Source: Candidatus Thorarchaeota archaeon
GTDB lineage: Archaea; Asgardarchaeota; Thorarchaeia; Thorarchaeales; Thorarchaeaceae
DNA: 40,482 bases
Direction: 5' to 3'
Assembly: GCA_020348985.1 (NCBI GenBank)
Contig: CP070761.1
Location: forward strand, 3,018,214 to 3,058,695
Each line of letters opens with the position of its first letter. Position 1 is the first letter of the stretch. A model generated the notes under the pieces. That model was not told the DNA's origin, did no database searches, and was given only the letters and a program-made list of their open reading frames with translations. The position numbers and the translations under genes were made by a program. Positions 16,179 to 24,838 of this stretch are shown here, in pieces.

Positions 16179-17678
16179 ATGGTCGTTGCTTCTATTGATG
16201 CTGGCACAACTGGGGTCCGCTGCTTGATTGTGAACAAGAATGGTACTTTGCTTGGCATCAGCAGAAGGAACTGGGATTACGAAACGCATGAGTTTCTCGA
16301 AATTGCCAAGGAATTCAACCCAACAATCTTCTGGAAGACAATATGCGCTGTTATTCATGAGGCCCTAGAGAGCTCGGCAGTTGATGTTTCGAAGCTAGAA
16401 GCCATGTCAGCAACAAGTCAACGGCACGGGATTGTTTTGCTGGATTCGGATGGTAGGGAACTTCATGCAGGGCCCAACATCGATGCGCGAGGAGCGATGA
16501 CTCAGTACATCATTGAGGAGTCGCTCGCAGAGAAGTACCATGATATCACCGGATGTTGGCCACCTCTGATGTTCGGACCGGCAAGAGTAGCGTGGTTCGA
16601 GGAGGAAGAGCCCGAGATTTTCGAATCGATCGCTCATATTCTTCCAATAAGCGACTGGATAGCATATCGAATCTCAGGTGAGTACTCAACCGAGCCAGCC
16701 TCCGCAAGTGCTACAGGGTTCTTTGACATCAAGAAGATGGAATGGAGCTCTGATGTCATCGATGCCGTTGGAATCGAAGCGGGTGTCTTCCCAAGACTTG
16801 GTCAATCCGGAGACGTAATTGGGGAAGTCACGTCCAAAGCCGAGGCCGACTCCGGACTCCCCGAAGGGCTTCCTGTCGTGCAGGGAGGAACCGACACACA
16901 TTGCGCGCTCCTTGCTGCGCAATCGGAATTTGGCGATATTACAGCTATCATGGGCAGCACTGCACCCATAATGCTTGTTCTCGATAAACCAATCTGCGCG
17001 GAGAACCAGAAGATGTGGACAGGATGCCATGTTATTCCAGGTCAATGGACCATGGAGAGCAATGCGACTATGACGGGAGCATATCTGGTCTGGGTGATTG
17101 ACCTTCTTTGTCAACAGGCAGAGAAACCCTCGGATTGCCGTGCAAAGCTATACGATAATCTGGACGACATTCTCGCAGACACCCCTCCTGGCAGCAACGA
17201 GACCTATGCAGGTCTTGGGCCGAGCATAATGGATTGTCGAACAATATCAGACATCCCTCAAGCAAGGCTATTCTTTCCTCAACCTGCATTGCCACAGGTC
17301 ATCCCATTGAGCTCTACTTCACTGATTCACGCAGTCCTTGAGAACATCGCCTATTCTGTAAGAGGCAATCTTGAACAGCTGGAAGGAGTAGCCGAGTCTA
17401 AGAAAGTCCGTGCAATCGGAGGTTTAACTCGTTCATCAACTTGGCTCAAGATGCTTTCGAACGTTCTGAACAGACCGGTACATGTTCCGACCGAACCTGA
17501 AGGGAGTCTTCTAGGCGCAGCAATCTGTGCAGCAAAAGGAGCGGGATGGTTCGATAGTCTCGAGGCAGGGGCAAAAAGTATGGTGAAGTGGCAGCCCGCT
17601 TACGAGCCAGATGAGCGGGCCAAGGTGTACGAATCCTACTACAAGAGGTGGACAGAAATCTGGTGTGGAGCCGAGTGA
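16179..17678 (+). CDS. FGGY-family carbohydrate kinase
   Basis: This 499-residue cytosolic kinase transfers the ATP gamma-phosphate to a ketose or polyol. The N-terminal FGGY domain begins with the phosphate-binding loop SIDAGTTGVRCLIVN. The second domain contains VVQGGTDTHCALLAA, with the catalytic Asp of the GGxDxxC-type motif, and AIMGSTAPIM. The C-terminal ATP site reads VRAIGGLTRSSTWLKMLSNV, then EPEGSLLGAAICAAKGAG, as in xylulose, fuculose and glycerol kinases. The length is typical (about 480-520). It is followed after two bases by a class II aldolase, which favours a ketose-1-phosphate product such as L-fuculose 1-phosphate; that specificity is inference from context, not from the active site. 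Confidence 0.88.
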   Translation: MVVASIDAGTTGVRCLIVNKNGTLLGISRRNWDYETHEFLEIAKEFNPTIFWKTICAVIHEALESSAVDVSKLEAMSATSQRHGIVLLDSDGRELHAGPNIDARGAMTQYIIEESLAEKYHDITGCWPPLMFGPARVAWFEEEEPEIFESIAHILPISDWIAYRISGEYSTEPASASATGFFDIKKMEWSSDVIDAVGIEAGVFPRLGQSGDVIGEVTSKAEADSGLPEGLPVVQGGTDTHCALLAAQSEFGDITAIMGSTAPIMLVLDKPICAENQKMWTGCHVIPGQWTMESNATMTGAYLVWVIDLLCQQAEKPSDCRAKLYDNLDDILADTPPGSNETYAGLGPSIMDCRTISDIPQARLFFPQPALPQVIPLSSTSLIHAVLENIAYSVRGNLEQLEGVAESKKVRAIGGLTRSSTWLKMLSNVLNRPVHVPTEPEGSLLGAAICAAKGAGWFDSLEAGAKSMVKWQPAYEPDERAKVYESYYKRWTEIWCGAE

Positions 17679-17680
17679 CA

Positions 17681-18310
17681 ATGTACGAAGAAGAAAGACG
17701 CGAATTACTTGATACGTGTTTGAAAATGCTTGAACTGGATCTTTTGGCAGGATCCGCGGGAAATGCAAGTGTCAGAGTCGATGACCATGCCGTGATTACT
17801 CCCAGTTCTGTCCCATACATAGAGATGAAGCCCGAAGATATGATGGTTCTAGATTTGGAAGGAAATGTCGTCGAAGGTGATTTGAATCCAAGTGTCGAAC
17901 ATCGAATACATCTGGCGCTATACCGGAATCGTGATGACGCTCAGGCTGTCCTTCATCCACACAGTGTTTATGCAACGGCCCTTGCTCTTCTGCAACGACC
18001 CCTGCCACCGATACTAGATGAAGTAGTACCAAAACTCGGCGGAGAGATTCGAGTTACTTCCTACGCAATGCCTGGAAGTACTGAACTTGCGAACGAGGTA
18101 GTGGGTGCAATAGAGGACCGGAGTGCTGTCCTCATAGCTAATCACGGGGCTCTTGTCATCGGGAGCTCCCTAAGCAAAGCACTCAGCAAGTCATTGCTTT
18201 TGGAGCGGACATGCAGAATCTATCTCATTGCGCTTCAAGCGGGGAAGCCAACCGAGTTGCCTGAAGAAATCGTAGAGATGGAACAAGACCTGTGGGATCT
18301 AATGAAGTGA
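17681..18310 (+). CDS. fucA: Class II aldolase, L-fuculose-1-phosphate aldolase type
   Basis: This zinc aldolase of 209 residues would cleave a ketose 1-phosphate (for example L-fuculose 1-phosphate) to dihydroxyacetone phosphate and L-lactaldehyde. I chose ATG 17681, two bases after the kinase stop, with GGAG about 10 bases upstream; an in-frame GTG at 17648 would overlap the kinase. With this start the zinc and catalytic residues fall at Glu73 (PSVEHR), His92 and His94 (LHPHSVYAT) and His155 (IANHGAL). These are the same numbers as in E. coli FucA, as I recall them. AGSAGNASVRV is the phosphate-binding segment. L-ribulose-5-phosphate epimerase and rhamnulose aldolase relatives share the fold, so the substrate remains inferred. 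Confidence 0.87.
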   Translation: MYEEERRELLDTCLKMLELDLLAGSAGNASVRVDDHAVITPSSVPYIEMKPEDMMVLDLEGNVVEGDLNPSVEHRIHLALYRNRDDAQAVLHPHSVYATALALLQRPLPPILDEVVPKLGGEIRVTSYAMPGSTELANEVVGAIEDRSAVLIANHGALVIGSSLSKALSKSLLLERTCRIYLIALQAGKPTELPEEIVEMEQDLWDLMK

Positions 18311-18325
18311 AGAAGGGATTCACTC

Positions 18326-20110
18326 ATGAATGGTTACATGGGCGAGATACTGAGTGTCAACCTTAGTAATGGAACCAGAGACATTCTCGAACTAAACAAG
18401 GAGTGGGCTACACAATTCATAGGGGGAAGTGGGTATGCTGCTAGACTTCTCTACGATGTGTTGCCGCAGGATGCAGATCCTTTGGGACCAGAGAATGTGC
18501 TCCTATGGATGACCGGACCACTCACCGGTACAATCGCCCCATGTACTGGAAGACACGTTGTTTGCGGAAGGTCACCTTTGACAGGACTCTGGGGAGAAGC
18601 AAATGCGGGTGGGCACTTTGGAGTTCATTTGAAACGTACCGGCTATGATGGCCTTCTTGTTAGGGGGAAAGCGGCAGGCCCAGTCTACATTTTCGTTCAG
18701 AAAGGCGAGTGCAGAATAGAATCTGCCGACCAACTCTGGGGTAAGACCACAAGTCTCACGCAGCGTACATTGAGAGAGGACTTGGGAAGAGTTCAGGTTT
18801 CTTGTATTGGCCAGGCAGGAGAGAATCTGGTCAGATTCGCGGGCATCATAAACGATGAAAGAGCAGCGGCCAGGTGTGGGTTGGGAGCGGTCATGGGTTC
18901 CAAAAACCTCAAGGCAGTTGTTGTCGAAGGAGAAGAGAAAGTTGCCTTGGCCGATGAAGAGGGTTTTACTGATTTAGCAACAAGTACGTCAAAACAACTT
19001 GGAGAGTTGATGCGGCCGCTCCAGGAAGCAGGAACGGCGACGTACGTAGATATTGGCTTGATGTATTATGACATGCCGATTAAGTACTTCCAAGAAATTG
19101 AGTTCGAAGCCGGCTCACTGAATGCAGGAGCTCTGGGTGAAATCCTAGTTGGCCGAACGGCCTGTTACTCATGTCCGATAGCCTGCGGACGGAAAGTGAC
19201 AGTAGAGAAATATAGCCTGAAGGAAGTCGCGGGGCCAGAGTTTCAGACTATTGCGGCGTTCGGAACAAGCCTGAAAATCCCAGATATTCGAGATATCTCA
19301 CTGCTGAACCGCCTCTGTAATGAATACGGAATGGACACAATAAGCTGTGGTGGAGTAATCGCATTCTCTGCAGTCTTGAAGGAGATGGGAAAGCTCAACG
19401 AGGGACCAGAATGGGGAGACAGTGAAAGAGTAGTGGAACTCGTGCACCAGATAGCAGCAAGAGAGGGTCTCGGAAGAGACCTTGGAGAAGGCGTATTGAG
19501 ATTTGCCGAGGCGCATGATGCCAGGGAGCATGCATTGCATGTCAGGGGTCTGGAGATGCCTTATCATGATCCAAGGGCTTTCGGTGGTCTAGGAACTATC
19601 TACACTATTGCATCACGAGGAGCATGTCACATGGAAGGTGATATGCATACTATCGACATGGGTGTCGACATAAGGGAGCTAGGGATTGTTGCTGGAGAAC
19701 CACTAGAAAATGAGCAGAAGGGCATCATGGCAGCAAAGGCTCAGGAGTACAGAGCTTTCTTTGATACCACTATCATGTGTCATTTCGCAATGATACCTGT
19801 AGATGCAATCCTGGGTCTGCTTAACCAAGCCACTGGCTTTGCTATGTCGCTCAACGACATTCTCGTTGTTGGTGCTCGAATTGTTGCAGTGAAACGCATG
19901 CTCAATCTTAGGCTTGGACTCGATACGAAAGATGAGAGACTCCCAGCCGGTCTCTTGACGCCTCAACCAGAGGAGGTAACAGATGACTTCGTTCCTGACG
20001 TTGACGCTCAGCTTGATGAGTACTACGAATACAAGGGCTGGGACAGAGACTCTGGCAGGCCGAGAGAGGAGACTCTCAATAGATTGGGTCTGGACTTAGA
20101 AGTAGGCTAA
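18326..20110 (+). CDS. aor: Aldehyde:ferredoxin oxidoreductase (tungsten AOR family)
   Basis: This 594-residue cytosolic tungstopterin enzyme oxidises aldehydes to acids and reduces ferredoxin. The N-terminal domain begins MNGYMGEILSVNLSNG and has IGGSGYAARLLYD and GPLTGTIAPCTGRHVVCGRS. The 4Fe-4S ligands are visible as Cys280, Cys283 and Cys287 (CYSCPIAC) and a distant Cys485 (MCHFAMIP). This is the same C-x2-C-x3-C plus C layout as the Pyrococcus enzyme. AARCGLGAVMGSKNLKA is the family pterin-region motif. Length is normal (about 600). It lies 15 bases after the aldolase, which suggests that lactaldehyde or a similar aldehyde is its substrate. Its stop overlaps the convergent histidine-kinase stop by 4 bases. 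The subclass (AOR, FOR or GAPOR-like) is not settled. Confidence 0.9.
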   Translation: MNGYMGEILSVNLSNGTRDILELNKEWATQFIGGSGYAARLLYDVLPQDADPLGPENVLLWMTGPLTGTIAPCTGRHVVCGRSPLTGLWGEANAGGHFGVHLKRTGYDGLLVRGKAAGPVYIFVQKGECRIESADQLWGKTTSLTQRTLREDLGRVQVSCIGQAGENLVRFAGIINDERAAARCGLGAVMGSKNLKAVVVEGEEKVALADEEGFTDLATSTSKQLGELMRPLQEAGTATYVDIGLMYYDMPIKYFQEIEFEAGSLNAGALGEILVGRTACYSCPIACGRKVTVEKYSLKEVAGPEFQTIAAFGTSLKIPDIRDISLLNRLCNEYGMDTISCGGVIAFSAVLKEMGKLNEGPEWGDSERVVELVHQIAAREGLGRDLGEGVLRFAEAHDAREHALHVRGLEMPYHDPRAFGGLGTIYTIASRGACHMEGDMHTIDMGVDIRELGIVAGEPLENEQKGIMAAKAQEYRAFFDTTIMCHFAMIPVDAILGLLNQATGFAMSLNDILVVGARIVAVKRMLNLRLGLDTKDERLPAGLLTPQPEEVTDDFVPDVDAQLDEYYEYKGWDRDSGRPREETLNRLGLDLEVG

Positions 20111-20904
20111 GTGCTACATGAGTCTACTACTGATTCATTTGGAACATGAATCCTGAATGCAGTGAATTCGCATGCATCCAGACTGATATCCCACTTGTGG
20201 GCTGAAACTATGCCTTTGACGATGCTCAATCCGAAACCACCGTCAGGTTTGGAACTTGTCCGGGAGTGAAGCAACTTCGCCCGTACTTCTGGCGTGATTG
20301 GATGTCCATTGTTTCTGACAACCAAGTCGACACCGTTTTCGACATACTCCACACAAACTTCGATTCTTCCTGCTTCCCCATGTTCAATTGCGTTGAGAAA
20401 GAGATTCTGAAAGACTCGTTCAAGTTTCTCCGGGTCTCCCAGTACGATCGGAAGTGAGCCTATGGAGAATTGAACCTCGGGAGAGATTAATGTTGAAGCA
20501 AGATTGAGAACGATTTCGTTCAAATCAGTACTTTCAATTGATACACGATAACAAGCGGAATCGACTTGCTGAATAGACCGGCTCATCATTCTCATTAGCC
20601 GGTGAGCTGCTTGAACTATCGCGTCAACATACTCTGGACGATTCTCTATTCTCATGAGCTCAGCATATCCAACAACTCCGCTCAATGCGCCTCGAACGTC
20701 GTGCGCTAGAGAGTGAAGGTGTGAGCTGATTTCTTTTCGCTGTTCTTCTAAGGCTGCTTGAAGCTTCTTGCAGCGGTCGCGTAGTTCCTCCATAGAGGCG
20801 AACTCAGTCTGTCTTGCAGCTTGTTTGCTCATTGGAATCCAAGCCCCAAGTCCCCGTGCGGACAATACTTGGCAAGTGGTGTACTGCACTACAATCTCTT
20901 GCAT
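20107..20904 (-). CDS. Soluble histidine kinase without recognisable sensor domain
   Basis: A coiled-coil (MEELRDRCKKLQAALEEQRK) leads into the dimerisation helix with H-box LHSLAHDVRGALSGVVGYAE, where His69 in the longest form is the likely phosphorylated residue. The ATPase domain has the N-box QNLFLNAIEHG, DLVVRNNGHPI, and a G-box GGFGLSIVKGIVSAH. There is no membrane helix and no PAS or GAF domain, and no response regulator is adjacent. The first codon may be ATG 20904 or ATG 20832 (MSKQAARQTEF); neither has a strong ribosome site. It lies 49 bases downstream of the fucose-isomerase-like gene on the same strand, so it may be co-transcribed. It could sense a cytosolic signal through an unidentified partner. 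Confidence 0.82.
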   Translation of the reverse strand: MQEIVVQYTTCQVLSARGLGAWIPMSKQAARQTEFASMEELRDRCKKLQAALEEQRKEISSHLHSLAHDVRGALSGVVGYAELMRIENRPEYVDAIVQAAHRLMRMMSRSIQQVDSACYRVSIESTDLNEIVLNLASTLISPEVQFSIGSLPIVLGDPEKLERVFQNLFLNAIEHGEAGRIEVCVEYVENGVDLVVRNNGHPITPEVRAKLLHSRTSSKPDGGFGLSIVKGIVSAHKWDISLDACEFTAFRIHVPNESVVDSCST

Positions 20905-20953
20905 TGACTTGGATTATATTCACCACCAAAACTGAGGGCTCAATCAACCAATC

Positions 20954-22216
20954 CTAGAATTCGAGCTTGAAAGACAGGAACCGTCGGAACGTTTCTGAAT
21001 GATCACCTGGGACCACAACATGATGGTTTGCAAGAGACCCTTCAAGGAAGTAACTGACAGGTTCATCCAGTCTGACTCGTATCTGTGTCCGGCAAGCGTT
21101 GTCGCTTCGAGTGCTTTCCACGATTTCGCCGCTCGACACCCAGTATTCGTCAAGAGATGAGCCGGACACTTTGAGAATAGTGACCGGTTGAGGCTTGAAT
21201 CGACCACGAATCGCTACGCTAGACCCCGTCTCATAGTGTGTGGTGATCTCATAATCTTCTAACAACGAGGTGGGACATGTACAATGGGCGAACAATGCAG
21301 TATTCTCTTCTGAATCGACATCTGCAACATTGGCCATGAAGGAGGGCCTACCTGTCAATATCTCCGCTAGCATCATTGTGAATGTTGATGGTATGTCGCC
21401 CTCACATCCTGCTGTTATGCCGTCTTGATCGTTGAGGTGGGAGAGCGCATGACATCCTGAAACGTCTTTTTCTTCAAAGAGCCTGAAGCATTCGACAGTA
21501 ACGGTGTTGAGTCCCTTTTCAGTGATGAACTCCTTCAGAGTCTGTGAAAAAACCGCCGCCCGCTCTAGCTCGTCATTAGGTCTATCAACATTCATAGCAC
21601 CGTCGACGAGTTCTTTCAGAACAGGCTCATAGTCAGGTGACAACTTGTCACCCATTCTGTGTAGTAGGTCATTGAGTGAAAACTCCTCAATCTCAAAACC
21701 CCATTTGTCCTTGACTGCTAGGGGATCAACGCTGGATCCAACCAACCAAAAAGACGGATTGCCCACAATCCCAAAACGCGTTCCTCGTATCTTTTCTTCC
21801 ACCAAGGCGAAGGCTACCCATTCACTCAGTTCTTTCATGAGATCCTCAATTTGATTGTGGATGATTCTAGACTCGAATCCCATCTTCTGCAATCCGGTCC
21901 TTGCTTCCATTGCGGCAGGCAAGGAGTTTCTCCCCTCGTAGCTGAGAAGACGAATGGGTTGCTCAAGACTTGCTGATTGAACGAACTCTATAATCGCGTT
22001 CTCTGTGCCCCCGGTGCCTACGAAGATGTAGTTATGGTCACCTAGAGCGCTGACCGTGTTCTTCAGCAAATCCAGGAATTCATTGTCATTGTAAACTGAG
22101 GCTCCGGTTTCCTCCAGCGTGCCCGCCAAATCCTGCTCAAGACCTTCAGGAGAAACAGGCGAAACGAAATGAATGATGTTAACGCCCATGTCATTAACGG
22201 ACCAAATCTGTAACAT
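20954..22216 (-). CDS. L-fucose/L-arabinose isomerase-like protein
   Basis: This 420-residue cytosolic protein belongs to the FucI/AraA fold group, which interconverts aldoses and ketoses using a divalent metal. The C-terminal half is the most recognisable: TVECFRLFEE (Glu242), CHALSHLNDQDGITAGCEGD (Asp263), PSFMANVADVDSEENTALFA, HCTCPTSL, THYETGSSVAIRGRF and LANHHVVVPGDH (His398/399). These give a Glu-Asp-His set like the FucI manganese site. It is shorter than E. coli FucI (591 residues), as are many archaeal family members. The start may be 22216 or the internal ATG 22189 (MGVNIIHFVSP). It sits opposite the kinase-aldolase-AOR operon and could supply the ketose for it. Confidence 0.82.
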   Translation of the reverse strand: MLQIWSVNDMGVNIIHFVSPVSPEGLEQDLAGTLEETGASVYNDNEFLDLLKNTVSALGDHNYIFVGTGGTENAIIEFVQSASLEQPIRLLSYEGRNSLPAAMEARTGLQKMGFESRIIHNQIEDLMKELSEWVAFALVEEKIRGTRFGIVGNPSFWLVGSSVDPLAVKDKWGFEIEEFSLNDLLHRMGDKLSPDYEPVLKELVDGAMNVDRPNDELERAAVFSQTLKEFITEKGLNTVTVECFRLFEEKDVSGCHALSHLNDQDGITAGCEGDIPSTFTMMLAEILTGRPSFMANVADVDSEENTALFAHCTCPTSLLEDYEITTHYETGSSVAIRGRFKPQPVTILKVSGSSLDEYWVSSGEIVESTRSDNACRTQIRVRLDEPVSYFLEGSLANHHVVVPGDHSETFRRFLSFKLEF

Positions 22217-22299
22217 ATCTCTTTAGATGTGTCAAACAGCAACCGAAAGTGACTAGTATCAGGCCTTTTCCCCAGAACGGGACAGTGAAGTGAGTCACA

Positions 22300-23739
22300 A
22301 TGAGCAAGACTGAAGCCGTCAAGTGGATAGACGACAATGAATCTGAGATTATTTCGGTGAGTGACAAGGTCTGGGAGTTTGCAGAACTTGGCCTTGTGGA
22401 ATACAAATCGGCAGCATTGCTTGCCGATACACTCGAGAAGTACGGTTTCTCTGTGCAAAGAGAGGTTGCCGATATGCCCACCGCGTTCGTGGCATCGTAT
22501 GGTGAAGGTATTCCCGTGATTGGAGTCATGGGAGAGTATGATGCACTTCCTGGACTTTCTCAGAAGGCAGTTAGTCACGAAGAACCATTAGTGAAAGGGG
22601 CACCTGGACATGGGTGTGGCCATAATATCCATGGAGCTTCAGGAATGGCGGCCGCTATTGCACTCAGAGTCGCAATGGAGACCAACATGATTGGAGGGAC
22701 TGTCAAGTTCTTTGGATGTCCTGCGGAGGAGACGTACAGTGGAAAGGTGTTCATGGTCAGAGCGGGTCTCTTCGACGATGTAGATGTTGCTCTTAGCCAC
22801 CATCCTGGGTTCCTTAACCACGCGGAGCTTAGTAGCTCTTTGGCCGTTTACTCCGTCAAGTTTCACTTCCATGGAGTTGCATCTCACGCAGCCGCCTCAC
22901 CTGACAGGGGAAGAGGGGCTCTCGATGCAGTCGAGCTCATGAATGTTGGAGTCAACTACATGAGAGAACATGTCATCCAAGAGGCAAGAATACACTACGT
23001 GATCGAGAAGGGAGGCCTTCAGCCTAATGTCGTTCCAGCGTATGCGAGGAGCTGGTATTATGTGCGAGCACCTGAGCGAGATCAACTTGACCCGATATAT
23101 GAATGGGTCTTGAAGATTGCCGACGGTGCAGACCTAATGGCGCGCACAACGCATGAAGTCCAGTTTTTGGAGGGCTGCTCAAACGTCATTCCCAACAGAG
23201 GTCTTGCTGAACTCGTCACGGCCAATATGCGAGAGATAGGAACTCCGGAATACACAAGTGATGAGATGAAATTCGCCAGAGAAATCGGGACGACGATATC
23301 AAGGGAGGACAAGATTACCCAACTTCGTCAAAAGAAGCGTCCCAACTGGGAAGAGCTACTTGACATTGATATTGATCGTTCGGTACTCGACCCATGGGAT
23401 GAAGGCGAAATCACGCCTGGCTCGACAGATGTCGGAGACGTTAGCTGGGTCACTCCTACAATGGAGTTCTACACTGCAACCAGTGTGGTTGGAGTCCCTT
23501 TTCATTCGTGGCAAAACGTCGCAGTCAGTGGGATGGGCGTGGGTCATCGCTCCCTGATCTTTGCTGCGAAGGTGATAGCAGGAAGTGCAATTGATCTACT
23601 CACGAAACCTGAATTGCTGAAAACAGTCCGTGAAGAACATATCAAGAGACTTGGAGGCAGGAAGTACAAGTCTCCCATTCCAGACGATAGAATGCCTCCG
23701 CTAGATGTGGCTCGCGAGGCGGCAGAATCTCCGGGATGA
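22300..23739 (+). CDS. M20 amidohydrolase, AbgB-like
   Basis: This 479-residue cytosolic metallohydrolase of the M20D group is close in length and layout to p-aminobenzoyl-glutamate hydrolase subunit B (481 residues). Metal-site motifs are visible: PGHGCGHNIHG (Cys and His ligands), CPAEETYSGK (catalytic and ligand Glu), LSHHPGF, and GVASHAAASPDRGRGALDAV, where the lid domain begins. Late motifs are TPGSTDVGDVSWVTPT and PFHSWQNVAVSGM. It cleaves an amide bond of an N-acylated amino acid or small peptide; the substrate is not known. It is divergent from the isomerase-like gene. Its stop overlaps a possible start of the next gene (ATGA, 23736-23739). Confidence 0.88.
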   Translation: MSKTEAVKWIDDNESEIISVSDKVWEFAELGLVEYKSAALLADTLEKYGFSVQREVADMPTAFVASYGEGIPVIGVMGEYDALPGLSQKAVSHEEPLVKGAPGHGCGHNIHGASGMAAAIALRVAMETNMIGGTVKFFGCPAEETYSGKVFMVRAGLFDDVDVALSHHPGFLNHAELSSSLAVYSVKFHFHGVASHAAASPDRGRGALDAVELMNVGVNYMREHVIQEARIHYVIEKGGLQPNVVPAYARSWYYVRAPERDQLDPIYEWVLKIADGADLMARTTHEVQFLEGCSNVIPNRGLAELVTANMREIGTPEYTSDEMKFAREIGTTISREDKITQLRQKKRPNWEELLDIDIDRSVLDPWDEGEITPGSTDVGDVSWVTPTMEFYTATSVVGVPFHSWQNVAVSGMGVGHRSLIFAAKVIAGSAIDLLTKPELLKTVREEHIKRLGGRKYKSPIPDDRMPPLDVAREAAESPG

Positions 23740-23765
23740 CTTTGATGGAGACAGGAGATAATATC

Positions 23766-24167
23766 ATGAGTTCCATGAGTAATGAAGAAAGCGGTTGCTC
23801 CGGAGCGTTACTCGGAGTAGCAGTAATGACGATTGGGTCACTGGTTGGATTCTACCTGTTCTTCAATGCGCTGTTCTCTGATGGATCAGTCATTCAGGCC
23901 ATTTTCACTTTCATGTTCGTTGCCGTTGTAAGCGTCTTAGTGGGAGTATCCATAATAGTGCGGTCTCAAGGAGGACTGCAGACAGTAGTCATGACTACAC
24001 GAAGAGAACGTCAAGCAGTTGAGAGAACGTACGTCTACGAACCTCCGAGGTTCTGCTCAACTTGTGGCGGCGATTTGAATCCACAGAATGTAGAATGGAC
24101 TGGCCCCTTGACCGTGAAGTGTCCGTACTGTGGCGCATCACACAATGCGATCAAGAGAGAAGTGTGA
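23766..24167 (+). CDS. Two-helix membrane protein with C-terminal zinc ribbon
   Basis: I chose ATG 23766 because GGAG lies 8 bases upstream; an in-frame ATG at 23736 overlaps the previous stop. The 133-residue product has two membrane helices (GALLGVAVMTIGSLVGFYLF and AIFTFMFVAVVSVLVGVSII), a basic stretch with many Arg, and a ribbon with Cys pairs CSTCGGDL and CPYCGASH, a C-x2-C-x~20-C-x2-C zinc site. The ribbon is predicted on the cytoplasmic side. Small archaeal proteins of this layout are common and mostly uncharacterised. It is probably co-transcribed with the amidohydrolase. No function is assigned. Confidence 0.75.
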   Translation: MSSMSNEESGCSGALLGVAVMTIGSLVGFYLFFNALFSDGSVIQAIFTFMFVAVVSVLVGVSIIVRSQGGLQTVVMTTRRERQAVERTYVYEPPRFCSTCGGDLNPQNVEWTGPLTVKCPYCGASHNAIKREV

Positions 24168-24192
24168 TTTCATTTCACCGGTTCGGACGATA

Positions 24193-24708
24193 TTAGCTGA
24201 GTTTTTGAATCTGCTCAGCGAGGAACTTGGCCACTTCAGAAACTTCGTAGGGCCATGCGTAGATTATTCTCGCTTCAGGATAACGTTCCTGAATTCTCTC
24301 TATCGCTTCAGGAATGTCAACCTCCGAGTGCTCTCCGCCCTTTGTCATCATTGGGGTCACCACAGTGACTTTGCCAGAACCAGATTCGATAGCAGCTTCT
24401 ATCGAGCCGTCAATAGATGGTTCGCAGAATTCATTGAAACCTACGACAACTTCGAGCCCTATCTCATTGGACAGTTCCTGAGCAAGAACTTGAGAGGCAT
24501 TCCAGTAGGGATCATTTTCAGACGTCCTAGGCCAACTTCGGATTCGACGCTCCAAATCATCATGACGGGCTCGTTCCTGTTTAGAGATAGATTGCGAAAC
24601 ATGTTCCAACCTGAAGTGTATTCCGAAGAACTCTACAAGCTCTTCTCGAGGGAAGTCTGTTGGAGGCGAACCATGCATCGCCAAGACAATTGTAGTTCTT
24701 TCTGGCAT
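24193..24708 (-). CDS. cbiX: CbiX-type sirohydrochlorin cobaltochelatase family protein
   Basis: This 171-residue cytosolic protein of the class II chelatase group inserts cobalt or another metal into sirohydrochlorin for B12 or related cofactors. Metal-site motifs are AMHGSPPTDFP near the N-terminus, EVVVGFNEFCEPSID, and VVTPMMTKGGEHSEVDIPEA, whose His is the second metal-binding His. The closing YAWPYEVSEVAKFLAEQI is also family-like. It is longer than the minimal archaeal CbiX-S (about 120-130) because of an insert after the first motif (RTSENDPYWNAS). A start at ATG 24708 is consistent with the N-terminal strand TTIVLAMHG. B12 supply could link it to the MttB-family gene in this window, but no operon supports that. 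Confidence 0.85.
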   Translation of the reverse strand: MPERTTIVLAMHGSPPTDFPREELVEFFGIHFRLEHVSQSISKQERARHDDLERRIRSWPRTSENDPYWNASQVLAQELSNEIGLEVVVGFNEFCEPSIDGSIEAAIESGSGKVTVVTPMMTKGGEHSEVDIPEAIERIQERYPEARIIYAWPYEVSEVAKFLAEQIQKLS

Positions 24709-24800
24709 GATTCTGACCTCTATCTAGGATGACGTAAATCTCGTTCGATATGGCATTTGGGAGTGATTGTATTCCACATGATGAGTTGAAGGATAAGAGC

Positions 24801-24825
24801 ACACGGCCGCAATTCACGGCCGTGT
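24801..24825 (-). terminator. GC-rich hairpin downstream of the exported MBL-fold gene
   Basis: ACACGGCCG (24801-24809) and CGGCCGTGT (24817-24825) form a perfect 9-bp stem with a 7-base loop, 14 bases beyond the stop of the leftward MBL-fold gene. The sequence after the stem on that strand is only moderately T-rich (GCTCTTATCCTTC). It may mark a transcript end or stabilise the 3' end. Archaeal termination usually needs a T-run, so the assignment is tentative. Confidence 0.35.
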
Positions 24826-24838
24826 TGTGATACTTGGT

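Noticed and set aside
24130..24732. 200-codon plus-strand frame opposite cbiX
   Set aside because: It lies antisense over a well-supported CbiX gene and has no recognisable domain; it is a shadow of the real gene.
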